From the NCBI GenBank assembly GCA_014898425.1, contig RCSZ01000010.1:310001-374000 (forward strand): 64,000 bases of DNA. The letters are read 5' to 3'. Origin of the DNA: Botryotinia globosa (taxonomy: Eukaryota; Ascomycota; Leotiomycetes; Helotiales; Sclerotiniaceae). Shown here in pieces: positions 11,521-23,619 of the stretch. Both the position numbers and the translations under genes were made by a program. The notes below the pieces were generated by a model. The model ran no database searches. It was not told where the DNA came from and was given only the letters and a program-made list of their open reading frames with translations. Within the stretch, counting starts at the first letter, position 1, and each line of letters starts with the position of its first letter.

Positions 11521-14500
11521 TCAACGCCGCCCCAGCATGAAACCTCGACTGCTCTTGGCCGCTGCAAGGTTGCGCGAGTTGTTCACAGAGTGCGACGACT
11601 CGATCCTGGTGAGTCCTGCCGCTGTGGTAAAGTCGTGGCTAGCTTCGTAGCTCGCCCTCACTTGATCCATCGAGGCCCTAATTCTATCATACGAAGGTCT
11701 GGCTCTGTCTTTCGACGTTCGAACCGGCATCTCCACTGACGGTGCATTGTGATCCGTGGAGTTGGTTCCGTCGCTGCCATTCTGCGTCCGCGTATTATGC
11801 GTCGTAACTGACGGTGGATAGATCGGTCGCATGTCTTCGTCCACGCTGGTATATTGCGCTTGCTTGCCCTTATTGGACGAATCCAATGAAATCGAGGCTG
11901 TATTCTTTGGTCCCTTCTCCTCCGCTTCTTTGGTCGGTTGGAGATGATCGAATTTTCCTTGCTGTACCTGCTCTCTGATGATGTCGACATCGTACGGCCA
12001 ATACACCTTCTGCAGCGCCTTGATCGCATATCGAGGGAGTATACATACGACTGGCGTAACTAGCATGACTGCCCAGAACGATAGCTGCCCGTATACTTGT
12101 GGCGCCGCCTGATAAAAGGCTGCCGCAGATTTGCTGGATCCGTAGACGGCCGTCCAGAAGAAGATGAACAGATCACTGACGGCGATGACCAGAAGCATCA
12201 GCCAGTCCCACCGGTACAAGTTGATGAGTATGTACAGGTTGATGGTAAACACGGTCGGGTGCGCAATATAACAGCCAAGGCGTGTTCGCTCTGACACATC
12301 CAAACCGTTGAGGGAAGCAAACGGGCCATTAGTGATGGTAAGGTACGGAATAAAGAAGCACATGATGGATTGGTAGAAGCCGTCAACCATGTAGAGCCTG
12401 TCACCATTATTAATGCACTGAAATATACCAAATAGTCACGGGGTTGGTGCTTACCAGAATTTTCTTTGAGTCCACTCCAGCCTCTCGATGCCGCGACGAT
12501 ATAGCTGAGGCACAGCTAGCGACACAATGTCCGATACGTCCTGATCAAAAACGCCCATAAGGACGACCGGGACTGAGGTGAAGAGCAGATTAATGAGAAC
12601 AATATAGCTGTAGTCGAAAACATAAGTGATGTCAAAGTTACAGTAGACCTGAAACCAAAAGAGTGTAAACACCCAAATAATATTTTTATAAAAGAAATTA
12701 CTGATAGCTTCGGCCAGTCTTCGATAAGACCATCTACCGTGAACCAGTATCAGCCTCTGGAGGAATCGGAACTGGCCAATAGCGTAGTCGGACGACATGA
12801 CGGCCTGGCGACCCTCAACTCCCGCGATACCGACACCCACATCTGCCTCCTGAATCATTGCAACGTCGTTTGCACCATCTCCCACCGATAGAGTCATGAC
12901 GTCAAAACCTGTCTTCACCATGGCGCAAACAGCGGCTTTCTGGGCCGGACTGACGCGGCAGCACAGAACCGACTTGCACTGCTTGCAGAGGAGGAGAAAT
13001 TTCTGCTTCAGCTCGTCACGCAGTGCCCACCTAAGGGTGAAACCATCGATTACCAAGCCATGCGTTGGACCTGGTGGCTCGTGGTTATGTCGGGCTTCCG
13101 CTAAGTCTTGGTCACTCCCTGTGAGGTTGAACACCGTTAGATGCTTGTCAAGCTCAGCCCGTATCAGGCCAATGAATTCCTCGTCCGGAGTGTTACCGTT
13201 TTCATCCTCTTCGACCCGAAGACGAATAAGCTCCATGTCGTTGTTCAGGAGGTTACACGAAAATCCAATGTTGATTGCCGTCTCCACTTTGTCGCCGGTT
13301 AACACCCAGAGTTTGATGCCTGCGTCGCCTAATAGTGCGATGGTATCCGGAACTCCGTCTTGTAGTCGGTCCTCAATGGCTGTTCCACCCAATAGTGTCA
13401 ATTCTTGTTCTATCAAGTCGGCTGCCTGCTCCATTTTCTCCTCGCGCTCTTCAAGTGCCGAGGCGGCAGCATCGTGTATCTTACGCCAGCCGTAGTACTC
13501 TTCTTCGTCCAATACCCGCTCTGCAATACAGAGGGTCCGGAGACCTTCTCTAGCAAACATTTCGAGATGCTCAGCGGTTCTCTTACGCAGCTCAGCTTGC
13601 TCTCCACGCCTCAGCCGTGAGTAGATGACGCTGTCTGCACCCTTGCAGAAGAGTACAATCTTACCGTCTGGCATCCTGACAATAGCACTCATACGCTTAC
13701 GGGACGAATTGAACTCGACTACGTTCAAGATGGGGTAGTGCTTCTCTTCGCCCATGACGTTCAGATTTATGCCCTCACTAGTGTTTCCAAGAACCGTAAA
13801 GCCCATGTCACGAGCTGTTGCGACGAGTGCGGCCTCGTCCGGTGACTGTGCCTTGAATGTCATCACATCTCCTGGGACCTTCTCAGCGATGACTGTGTGG
13901 CAGAGCGCAAGTGCCAGCATGAATCGTTCGGTAGCATGCTGCTGTTCAGGCCCGTACTTTCCAGAGAGGTCCTCCACGAAGTCCGGGGCAATAAAGGTTA
14001 GGTCTTCATCATGCAGATAAGGGTTGGCGTAAAGCTCCCGAAGATCCTTGAGCACCTTTACTTTAGCCTCGGCGATCTCAGCTCTTGCCAATTCACCTTC
14101 CTTTTCCATGTCGATTCCCAGTCGCTTCTGCATTCCAGCCTGGGCCTCGGTGTACGCCTCGCCATAGGGCCGCCCGTTTATAGTTGCTTTCTTGAACTCC
14201 ATGACATTCTGGGTCAGAGTCCCTGTCTTATCGGAAAAGATGTACTCGATTTGACCCAGGTCGTCGGATAAATTCCATGACTTCGGTATGCACGGCTGCT
14301 CGATCGGATCATACCACATCTCTCTATCGCTGTAGATGAAAATGGCCTGAAGAGTTCGCACAATCTCGACCGAGATATAGAGCGATAATGGAACCAAGTT
14401 CTGGAAGAGGATAATGGACGCCCAGAATGTGGTAAACCCACTCATGCCTGGTGATCCTCCAATAGACCCGAAGTCAAAATAATGCTGTGATGCATCATTC

Positions 14501-16172
14501 TGTCCCCAGGCGACGCCGTTAGCGATGCCGGCAATAAGGCACATGATGAACAAGACGCCAAAGTTACAGATGATGTTGAAGTTTAGCTCCCTGGAGATGC
14601 GAGCCCGCTTACTAGGGGTTATCCCTGCGTTCATCATGGTCTTCGTGTCGTGACCAGTGAATATGACGATGCCAAGGGCCCATTCCGTATTTCTCAGATT
14701 GCAGCCTCGTAAGAGGACGTTATCGATCGTGACAGGTTCTGACATCTCATGCGATTGACCTGCAATCTTCTGATTCCACTTGATGACGGCATTATACTTG
14801 TAGAGGTTGGGTTGTGGAGCTTCACTAGTGATCTGGAACTGTGCTCTTTCACAATCCTTCGCATGTTTGAGAGATCGCCCGCAGCGAAGAGCCTGCCGGT
14901 ACTTCAGGTTGGTCTCCCCATCCAGGTTTTTGGTCTCGACGTAGCAGACGCCTTCAGGATCCGAGCTCGCCAGGATGATAACATCGGCGGGGAACTCGTC
15001 ATCATTATATATTCGCACAAAGTCACCGACTTGCAGCTCTTTCCACGTACTCCGATGGAAGCGTGCTTTGCCTGGGGCTTGAATGTCATAGTTGATCAAG
15101 TCTGTCTTGACTGTTCGTATGTTGACCTCGCTGGGCTGGAAGGACAAGGCCGAGGTTGGCTGCTCCCGGGGGTCCTGAAGCTGAGGCTGCGGCTGAAGCT
15201 GGTCCGGCCGAGGATCTGGAGACGAAACTGGCGTCATCTGGATATCTTCACGTGTCGAAACAAACGAAGGTCTCTCCGTGTAGGGGGATATGATAGATTC
15301 CGGACGGGTCTTTGTCGTCTCGATCGACGCGCGGGGACCATCATGCCCGATGCCGCTAGCCCTCATCGCCTGGTTTTTCCTCTTCCATAAGCTCTCGATG
15401 GAATGCCAAATGATGTCTAGAAATCTTGAGGTAGCTTTCTTCGTCTTTCTCCAACTCGATACGTTGTCTTCCCTCACATTGACATTATCCCAGCCGCACA
15501 GCCGATATACTGGGGAGTTGTTGAGCTGTTTATCCGAGATGGTCCGCCGCCGATCCTCAATAGCATCTCTGACTGCTGTGATTGCAATGATGAATATCAA
15601 AGGAGCAGAGTTGAGGCCGGGATTGTTAACGCCAAATATAGAGAAGAACTAATCCAAGGCTGTCAGCTTCTCGTTGTTTATGGGGAGGCCCATTCACGTC
15701 AGAACGAACTTACAGCAAGTACAGTGATGAACAAGAAGAAGATATTGGCTATGTTGTGGAATTGGAAGTACAGATTCTTGGGTATAAAGGACAGCGGCGT
15801 ATATTTCGCTGTGCGTATCTTGTTTCGCGCGTATGTTTGCGCCGGTTCCCCATCCTCGTCCTTCAAGTCGTCAGGGAGCGGCAGGTTGAAATATAGAGTC
15901 CTGGGACCGGGCCCGGAATTTTCGGTCTCCTCTTCTTCTGAGCCGCCATCGCCTTGATTTGGCTGTTGTAGTGACTCGGAGCCTCCAGACGCCTTCTTGT
16001 TCTCGTTAGAGTGTCTTTTGTTGTCCGTGCGGCTCAGGAGCGACAGCCGCTTGACCTGGCTGCTCTTGACCGTCAGCTTGCGCGTTGCCCATCTTGACCG
16101 TTTCGTCTTGTTGATAAGCTTGTTTTCGTGGCTGCCGTCGCTCTGGTCGCCCTCGTTTGCAAGCGTTGCCAT
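11521..16172 (-). CDS. P4-type phospholipid-translocating ATPase (flippase), DNF1/2-like
   Basis: The gene encodes a predicted lipid flippase that moves phospholipids from the outer to the cytosolic leaflet of plasma or endomembranes. Three exons, 16172-15714, 15648-12455 and 12397-11521, are joined by introns of 65 and 57 nt (GTAAGT…TTAG and GTAAGC…ACAG) and give about 1508 aa, the size of yeast Dnf1/Dnf2. Seen in order: an acidic N-terminus; NKIRTAKYTPLSFIPKNL; actuator motif LDGETNLK; phosphorylation motif DKTGTLTQ; LTGDKVETA; hinge GDGANDVAMIQEADVGVG; the P4-specific DYAIGQFRFL; and the membrane domain. The second splice rebuilds QRKFWLYMVDGFYQS. The C-terminal tail is Ser/Asp-rich. No catalytic motif is missing. 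The gene is GC-richer than genes after 28 kb. A Cdc50-family partner would be expected but is not in this window. Confidence 0.93.
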
Positions 16173-17524
16173 GGTATGTGAGGTTGCGGGCAGAGCACGG
16201 TCAACCCGAGAGGTCCACCAGATTGACCTTCGCTGGCCGAATCGCTACCTCCGCCCACTCAGTAATTTTTAGTACAAACGTTCCAGATTGAACTGCGGTT
16301 CGTGTCAATTGGAGTCAGATGAAAGCCGGTGGATAAGTGCAGACTTAAAATGGCGGTACGACGGAGTCGAATAAGTATCGTGGTGGCAGCTGAGGGCGAT
16401 TTCACTTTTCTGGGTAGATGGCAGAAGGGAGGGGGGACACAGGAAGGCGGAAGTTTTGGCTGACACTGAATTCTTGGATGGGCCGGGGTTGTAAATTCAC
16501 AGTGAGCCACCAGGGCCAGACAGGTAAGACCTCCTGAGAAGTCGCATATAAATATGCGCGACCAGCCAGGGGGTCACTGGCTCAGCACGTCCTTTTGGAG
16601 AGGTGTCTTCGAGCCAAATCAAGAGAAGTCAAATTGAGGAAGTCAAAGTAAGAAGCAAGATTAATAAGATTGTACTTATTCAAATGGAAGTCAAATCAAA
16701 GCAGAGGCCAAATTGACATGTTTTGCAGCTTCTGGTTAGCAACCCCAAAGACCTGTAAATCGCAGTAATAGTATAGGAAGGTAGCATTATATTGGTTAAT
16801 TTGATGAAAGAGTAAGATCCGAAGGATTCCTTATATATCCGGTGGGGGTGCTAGCGCCCCCGTGACTACTAGCGCTAGGTCCAGTGACTACTCCCGAGTC
16901 GGAGATTTACGGCCGATGCGCGGCCGTAGATCTCCGTGTGCCTGAATTTTTACGGTACTGTCTTGACAATGGTACCATACCGATAATGGTACAAACTCCG
17001 GCCCAGTATTATAATCTCTACGGTACCGCCACTGCCATGGTAGCTTTTGGGCACCGCTGCAAAGCAAAGAGAAGGACTCGGGTCCGGAGCATATGTCGAC
17101 GCTCTCTACATTCAACAATCTAGGGATCTTCTATGCCAAGCAAAGAAGGCTGACTAAAGCTGAGTGTTTCGGCTGTGCATAGGCCCACACAGGGGGTATA
17201 ATAGGATCCTGGAGGATTGTAGCTAATAAGCAGGTGCCCACTGTTATGCTGCTTACTATGGGGCAAGTTACAAGAATAAGAAATTCAAAGCGCGATCCAC
17301 CCGGGCGAATATTCCGTATTTAGTAGATTACCAGCTGACATGCTTCCTGCCCTGCCTGGTCTAAATAATGTAATCAGCAGTATGCCAGGAAGATTGCTAA
17401 TATAAGTATAAGAACTTTCTCTTCATGTTGCCGAATACTGCCGCCCTACCTAAGCACCGTCCGCCGAGAGTAGAAATTTTACTAGTTCCAGCATACTACA
17501 AGACACAAAGCATAAAAGCACAAA
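16173..17524. other. Divergent intergenic region with strong palindromes
   Basis: This is the shared upstream region of the flippase (minus) and the sulfotransferase-like gene (plus). It contains a GGGGGTGCTAGCGCCCCC palindrome (16844-16861), a 16-bp-stem hairpin (16900-16936), and several GGTACC/GGTAC-centred short inverted repeats up to about 17045. No gene is supported; the open frames here are short and mirror the palindromes. Confidence 0.6.
16900..16936. repeat. Perfect-like hairpin, 16-bp stem
   Basis: CGGAGATTTACGGCCG (16900-16915) pairs with CGGCCGTAGATCTCCG (16921-16936) with a single mismatch around a 5-base loop. It follows another palindrome at 16844-16861. Confidence 0.75.
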
Positions 17525-18337
17525 ATGGCCGAACAGCGACATGGGCCGCTGTCTGTGATCCATGCGGGCCTGATGCGCACCGGTACACTGTCAATGAAGC
17601 GCGCCTACGAGATGCTCGGCCTGCGCGCACATCACGGCTTCGAGATGGACTCGTGGGATGACTATGCGGGGCTAGAGCTCGCGGCCGAGGCCACGTGGCC
17701 GAGCGTGCCCGGCGCGCGGAAGCCCGTGCCCCCACCCTTCACCAGCGCCGACTGGGACCGGCTGTTCCCCAACTATGACGTCGTCACCGACCTGGCCTCG
17801 CTCTTCGCCAAGGAGATGATCCGCGCGTATCCCGAGGCTAAGGTGGTGGTAGTGCAGCGGGATTTTGACGCTTGGTGGGCCAGCTTCGCGAGCGCCGTCC
17901 TATCAAAGGACATCCCGGGCAACCCACTCGCTTTGGCGCTGGTCCACGCCCTCTATCGGGCAGCCGGGACGCGCGTGTTCGACGCCGTCTCAAAGATGGT
18001 CAACGGCGCCTTTGGCACGCAGTCGTACTGCGACATCACCACCGAGAAGGCGAGAGCCTTTTACGACGCATACTACAGCCGCATCCGCCAGATGGTGCCC
18101 GCGGAGCGGAGGCTCGAATATAGTTTAAGCCAGGGCTGGGAGCCACTGTGCCGCTTCCTCGACAAGCCCATCCCAGATGCGCCATTCCCCCGTGTCAATG
18201 ACAGTGGCGAGATGCAGCGCCGAAAGATGAGTGAGTTCGGGAGGATTGTGTTCCAGGCCGGGCGCAACATGCTGCCTTACCTTCTTGGAGGAGCCGGCGC
18301 TGCGCTCTCCGTCTGGCTGTATAGCGTCTCCAAGTAG
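17525..18337 (+). CDS. Sulfotransferase-like P-loop protein with C-terminal membrane anchor
   Basis: This is a single-exon, 270-aa protein starting in good context (CAAAATGGCC). The N-terminal VIHAGLMRTGTLSMKRAYEMLG is the PAPS-binding-loop-like motif 'GxxRTGTxSxxxALxxLG' of the fungal sulfotransferase-like family (often mis-named NAD-dependent epimerase). TDLASLFAKEMIRAYPEAKVVVVQRDFDAWW is the conserved central block with the 3'-phosphate-binding-type region. The last ~20 residues (LLGGAGAALSVWLYSV) form a hydrophobic tail anchor. Substrate is unknown for the family. The gene is strikingly GC-rich: 37 of 60 bases from 17581 are G or C by hand count, compared with well under half in genes after 28 kb. 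This suggests a different compositional history, possibly horizontal transfer. Confidence 0.85.
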   Translation: MAEQRHGPLSVIHAGLMRTGTLSMKRAYEMLGLRAHHGFEMDSWDDYAGLELAAEATWPSVPGARKPVPPPFTSADWDRLFPNYDVVTDLASLFAKEMIRAYPEAKVVVVQRDFDAWWASFASAVLSKDIPGNPLALALVHALYRAAGTRVFDAVSKMVNGAFGTQSYCDITTEKARAFYDAYYSRIRQMVPAERRLEYSLSQGWEPLCRFLDKPIPDAPFPRVNDSGEMQRRKMSEFGRIVFQAGRNMLPYLLGGAGAALSVWLYSVSK

Positions 18338-19974
18338 CCGAGAGGGGCGAGCGGAGGGGACACAAACTGTTGATTAACTGTTTAGTGAGTGCCGATGTAT
18401 AGTAACAGTAGGTATTATTTCCTATAACTTGGAGACTTGATGCACATATAAACATACACACGGTTCCGCAACTAGATTGAAACCCTGCGATTTAGCCGAC
18501 GCTAACTTGGCAATTCAATCGCCACCATAAATAAATGAATCTTTTATTAATAAATTTTGTAAATTTACCAACTTGATTTAAAGAAAACAAAAGAGAGGTT
18601 TATTAATCCTCATATAATTCGATAAATCAAGGATACGTTTTTACAACTAGATGTGTTTTTACAACTAGATATAAGAGTGTACGGTAAACCAGGGCAAAGT
18701 TTTGATCAACGTAAATATGAAGAAGAAGAACAAGAAGAAGCATCGAATGCTTCTTCTTCTTCTTTGGGTAGCTAGCTAATGAGAGTCATGTGACCCGGAA
18801 GATCCGAGCCACTCTGACACCAACTACACCATCACAAAGAATTTTAGCTATAATTACAACATAAAAAAGTGCTGTTACACATATTTACTATAAAATTCTA
18901 TTATTTTCAGTCATATTAATCTACCAAACATCATGTTTTAAGCCTTTACCTTTGATTCTATGCTAGAATGTCTAAATCAATTAAAAAATCAAAAGGATTA
19001 TTAGAACATTTCGCATCTGAGGATTCAGGGAATTCTTGTGCTAAGCAGCCGGAACTCTTCAGTCCAGTTCCTGTATCGTTTATTTCACACAAATCATCCT
19101 AAAGCATAAATAAATAAGTAAACCGTTGATCTCGTTGTTGTATTTTGATAGACCATATATCGACCCTTGACCTTTAATTGACAAGGAAACATACAAATAA
19201 AAATGACAGCCGTAACCACTGACCAGTGATAACAATAAAGTCTGATAAAAAGAATAAATATGTGACCAAGATAAGTTCAAAACATACGAAGTATGAGGAG
19301 ATGTCAGAAACCATACTGTGCCGTAGGTCAGCTTCATTTGCGCTGACAGAGAACTACCATGCCCAAAATTCTTCAACTGCGTCTTGTTTGAGAATTTCAA
19401 AGTTCAACTTTAGAGAAGAATCTTAGGAATTTCCTAGAATCTAAGCTCTATAAAATTCTCCTAGTCAAAATCATCTGCAGATCCTTCCCTACTTCTCAGA
19501 GTCCCGGACAATTTGGTAGCGTTGACGCAGTGGAACAATTATCGATGCAGTAGAACATGAAGCGTGAAACATGAAACGTCATTCTTAAACGGAATGTCTT
19601 GCACGACCATTTCTGACCGCTTGATATCACTATTAAATACCTAGGCACTTATTAACACGAGTATTGCTCTCGAGATCCTATGGACTAATCAATCACACAT
19701 GTATAAAAAAATACAACCATCAGAGTCCGCTTCTGCACTAGACAATTACCACCAGTCCATCCATCAATTTTAAATTAACAAATATCTGCAACCTTTCTAA
19801 TCCAAGCAACCACACCTCAAAAATGGTGAAGATTAGAAATACACTTAAACGTTAACATACATAACCGAGGATCCTGGATATAACTCCCCCACTAGAATTC
19901 GTATGCGAACACTCCTATCACCTTACTTGCCGAGATCCGTGAAATCTACTAGGGTCAATTGTAAGTAATAAATA
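18338..19974. other. Intergenic region with hairpin and direct repeats
   Basis: No gene is seen. There is a tandem 18-bp direct repeat GTTTTTACAACTAGAT (18637-18672), a purine-rich hairpin (18721-18766) and a weak tRNA-like segment on the minus strand (about 18780-18838). The motif GATGCAGTAGAACATGAA near 19543 recurs, slightly changed, at 21427 beyond the transposon, so they may be flanks of one older repeat. Confidence 0.55.
18721..18766. repeat. GAA/TTC hairpin
   Basis: Left arm 18721-18743 (GAAGAA-type, ending AAGCAT) and right arm 18747-18766 (ATGCTTCTTC…) form an almost perfect stem with a 3-base loop. It lies ~380 bp downstream of the sulfotransferase-like gene. It could be a repeat-expansion relic rather than a terminator. 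Confidence 0.6.
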
Positions 19975-21393
19975 ACCGATATCCCTACATCTTACACAAC
20001 CCTATATCTTGCACACTTTTATTTCTTCTAAAAATAACATTTCAAAAATAATATATAATCAACCAATTATTATATTCTATTGAAAATTATAATACAAATA
20101 TTATAATATTATTTCTTTTATATAAAAAAATAAAATTATAATTATAATTATTAATAAAATAGAAATTCTGATATTAAATTTATTGAGATAAAAATATTAT
20201 ATATTAATTTATTTAATAATAAAAATAATAAAAGTTTATTTTTAAAATATTTTTATATAAATTTGAAAATATTTTAATATAAAAAATCAAAAAAAGTTAT
20301 ATTTAATATTAAAAACTCGAAATTATATCAATATATAATAAGATTTCTAATAATTAGTTTTATTTTTAATAAAAATCTTTTATAAATTGAGTATTTATAA
20401 TATTTTGAAAAGAAATTAATTATAATATATTATTTTTATATTAATATTAATATTGAAATAATAAAAGATTATATTTTATTATATATTTATATATATAATT
20501 AATTATTAAAAAATATTGATATTAAAATACTAAAATTATATAATTAATAATAAAGAGTTTTTATTGAAATATTTTTTGAAAAGAAAATTTAAATAGAATT
20601 GAAATTTTGATATCAATAAATAATATTTAATATTATAAAATCAAATTAAAATTGAATTTAAATTTCAAAGTTCTTAGAAATATTATATAATTTGAAGACT
20701 TTTTGATAAATAAAATTCTTTTAAAAAAAAAAATATTTCTAATTAAAAAAAAGATATATAATAGATTTATTAATTCAAATATTAAAATAATTTATTTTAA
20801 TTATTATTATTTTCTTTTATATATTATTTTATAATATAATTATTAAAATTTCTAAGTAATATTTTATTTTGATATTATTTATTATTATTATATTATATAT
20901 TTTCTAATATATAAAAATAAAATTTTATAAATTGAATTTAAATATTCAATTTTTAAAAAAAAAATTATAAATAAATATATCAAAATATTTTAAAAATAAT
21001 TATTTTTAAATCTTTTTTCTTTTTTTCAAAATTATATAAAATTTCAAGTTTTATATAAAGCTTGATTATTTATATTTTTTTAAATTTTAAATTTTCAATT
21101 AATAATATTAATAAAAAAGAATATGAAAAGCTATTTTTTAATTATATAATTTATTTAAATATCAGTTTTTATTATATTATTAATATCTTAAAATAATATT
21201 ATTGAAAATCGATTAATATTTAATTCAATATTTCAAATCATTCAAATTTTTAATATTATTTTTGAATAAATATAAAATCTTATTAATTTAATTTTAAAAC
21301 TATTATAATAATATTTGAATTTAAAATTGATTTCTGATTTAATAAATTAAAATGTGCAAGATACAGGGATGTACAAGATATAGGAATATCGGT
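19975..21393. mobile_element. 1.42-kb TIR DNA transposon (TA target site), RIP-degraded
   Basis: The left end (19975-) reads ACCGATATCCCTACATCTTA and the reverse complement of the right end reads ACCGATATTCCTATATCTTG; the match continues for about 43 bp to CTTGCACA, broken only by transitions. TA lies immediately outside both ends (19973-19974 and 21394-21395), as for Tc1/mariner elements. Each terminal repeat contains two imperfect TGCAAGAT(A/G)(C/T)AGGG subrepeats. The interior is AT-rich with no transposase frame, so the copy is either RIP-destroyed or a non-autonomous derivative. A second, truncated copy lies at 3690-4564 in the opposite orientation. Confidence 0.75.
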
Positions 21394-23619
21394 TAATGCT
21401 AAATTGATGCCTTGGAGCAATGATCGATGCAATAGAACATGAAACGAGTAGGTGGTAAACTGAATATTTTTTATTAGCGAGCTGAACAACGGGTAATAGT
21501 TTTTTGGTGTTATATTTGAGGTACTGAACATGAAAAACGGTTTACTCATTTACAGGGCTGGGTGTAGGGTAGGGTATATCCGGGGCAGCCCAGGAAATTA
21601 CCTGGCTGGTATATTATCCTGCTTTACCTCTATAGATCAGATAAATCCTACTATAAAACCAATTATGCTGGATTTAGACATAAAGTACAAATATATTCAA
21701 AGTAGCCCAGATATATTTTAAGTATTTACCAGCCTATTTACCCTTCTGCTCTATCTCTGCAGGTTGGATAGACCCTCTTATGAGATCAAATATAGGAATC
21801 TAGAAAAATTAGCTAATAACTGAATCGTACATAACAAGGTACTACAATTAGGCACTGTATTGGGGGAAGTAAATACAAATATCGGGGTCTTTTATCTGCT
21901 ACTATACATAATCTATATAGTAGATATTATAATCTCAGTCGTGGTGCTTCCCCCCTCCCCCGAGTTCAGCGGCCGTCGCATTAGGCGAGGTGTGTGCACG
22001 GTCCAGCCGCCGCCTTCAACATCTATAAGAATCGCGCTCCCCCTCTAAACCTTTTTTCTTCAATTTCCTTGCAACACTTCCTCGTCTGGTCATTCAAACT
22101 CGCCATGCGTCGTAAGCCTTCTCCGTATCAACCCACTTCATAATTCCTCTTACATCAGCCTCGCCGCAGCTAGAAAACTCAATGGAACCATTACCTACTA
22201 CGATTTTCGATCTGCTACCTTTAACTCGATGCATCTGATTGTTACAATCATGGTCAACCATGGTCAATCAATTAAGTTATTTGCAATCTACTGGCTAAGA
22301 TACGAGGAATACGGCAATCCGGTTTCCTATCCTCATCAACGCATTATCGTAACGTTCACAACCACTTCAGTGACTTCGGCTGCAGAACCTTTCACTTTGG
22401 CCTTGACCTCTTTCGTTATGATTAACCAATCAAGAAAATGCCTCATTATAACATATAGTGCTTCTCCTGTCTCACCGCTAGAGATCCCTGGTGTGTTGAA
22501 GGAAGGATCATAGTAAGTTTTTGCACAGCGAAATTATAATATGCGCAGTCTTTCTTGGACTTGGGCTGGTTTGTGATGAGAGTAGCCGATCTTTACTACA
22601 AACTGCAATCTCTTGAGTATCGATGACGAAACATTTGCGGTTCGAGGATTGGGTCGTTCGCAGATGGCTATGGGTATCTACAAGGATGTAGGTCGTATAA
22701 CCTCCGAACAAGTCCTATTTGCGATTGTGGTTATGTCAGAAGGATGGACTTTATGTTCAATTTGGAAGGATTATCGGTCCGACATCCTGTTTCTTGCAGA
22801 AAAGTGCGTAGCCATCAGAATGGATCCACGGCCAGCATACAATCTTATTTCTACAAGGGGAAGGTTCTCCGGTGCAATTCGACTTGTATGAAAGCTGATG
22901 AGGGAATTTGGAATTTTCATTTGCAGTACTGCCGGCGATCGAGAAATACTGCTGTGATCGGTATATTATGATACGGAGGAAGTGTTTGCGACAGCCCCAG
23001 ATAGGTGTATTTCGGAACGAGAGCGTAGGATTGACATATTCAGTCTGCAATTGCAGGGTATCTTTTTGTGGCAGAGATGATGCATCAACGCTAAGGCATT
23101 TTTGACGATGAGGATGTTGCAAAAGGAGAAGCAATAGTATAATGAGAGTATACGGCGGGTCGCAAAGCGTAGCTTCATTCCACAGAAATAGTACAAGAAG
23201 TCTACATAAGCCCTTCGATTTCCTCGTTTCTACCATTTTTTTACAGTCCAGTTGTATGCTCAACATACCAGAAAATTTCCTGAATATTATCAATTATTTC
23301 TATTTGTGTAAGACTATTACTTTTAATCCCACCTTTTATGATTATGTGCTTACTACTCCACGCTTCAAAAGCACAATCGCCCAATATGCACCTACTCAGA
23401 AAGAATCAGCATTCTCAATAAGACCAAATGTATCGAGCCAAATAGTGCACCATTTCATAGTACCCGATAAGTGGCGGTGGTGGTATCAGCCGATGATGAT
23501 CTAGGCTACGGGTCAGAAATTCGAGGTATGTTTCAGTGTTAGGGTGTTCGGCTTTTAGCGAAGGTGACTGACTTGTAGGTAACCGAGTAGGAACTGCCAC
23601 TGTCTACAGCGATAACAAC
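21394..23619. other. Low-information region, possible gene start
   Basis: No supported gene. A GC-richer, CT-rich promoter-like stretch at about 21950-22100 leads to an ATG at 22104 that is followed by GTAAGC and a possible 47-nt intron ending in ACATCAG. The spliced frame would stop after ~28 codons. This may be the broken 5' end of the chromodomain pseudogene downstream or an unrelated relic. An inverted repeat around 21575-21600 (AGCCCAGG…CCTGGCT) is also present. Confidence 0.4.

Noticed and set aside
12896..13495. 199-aa plus-strand open frame inside the flippase
   Set aside because: It is antisense to the catalytic exon of the P4-ATPase, which has full motif support; the frame is a shadow.
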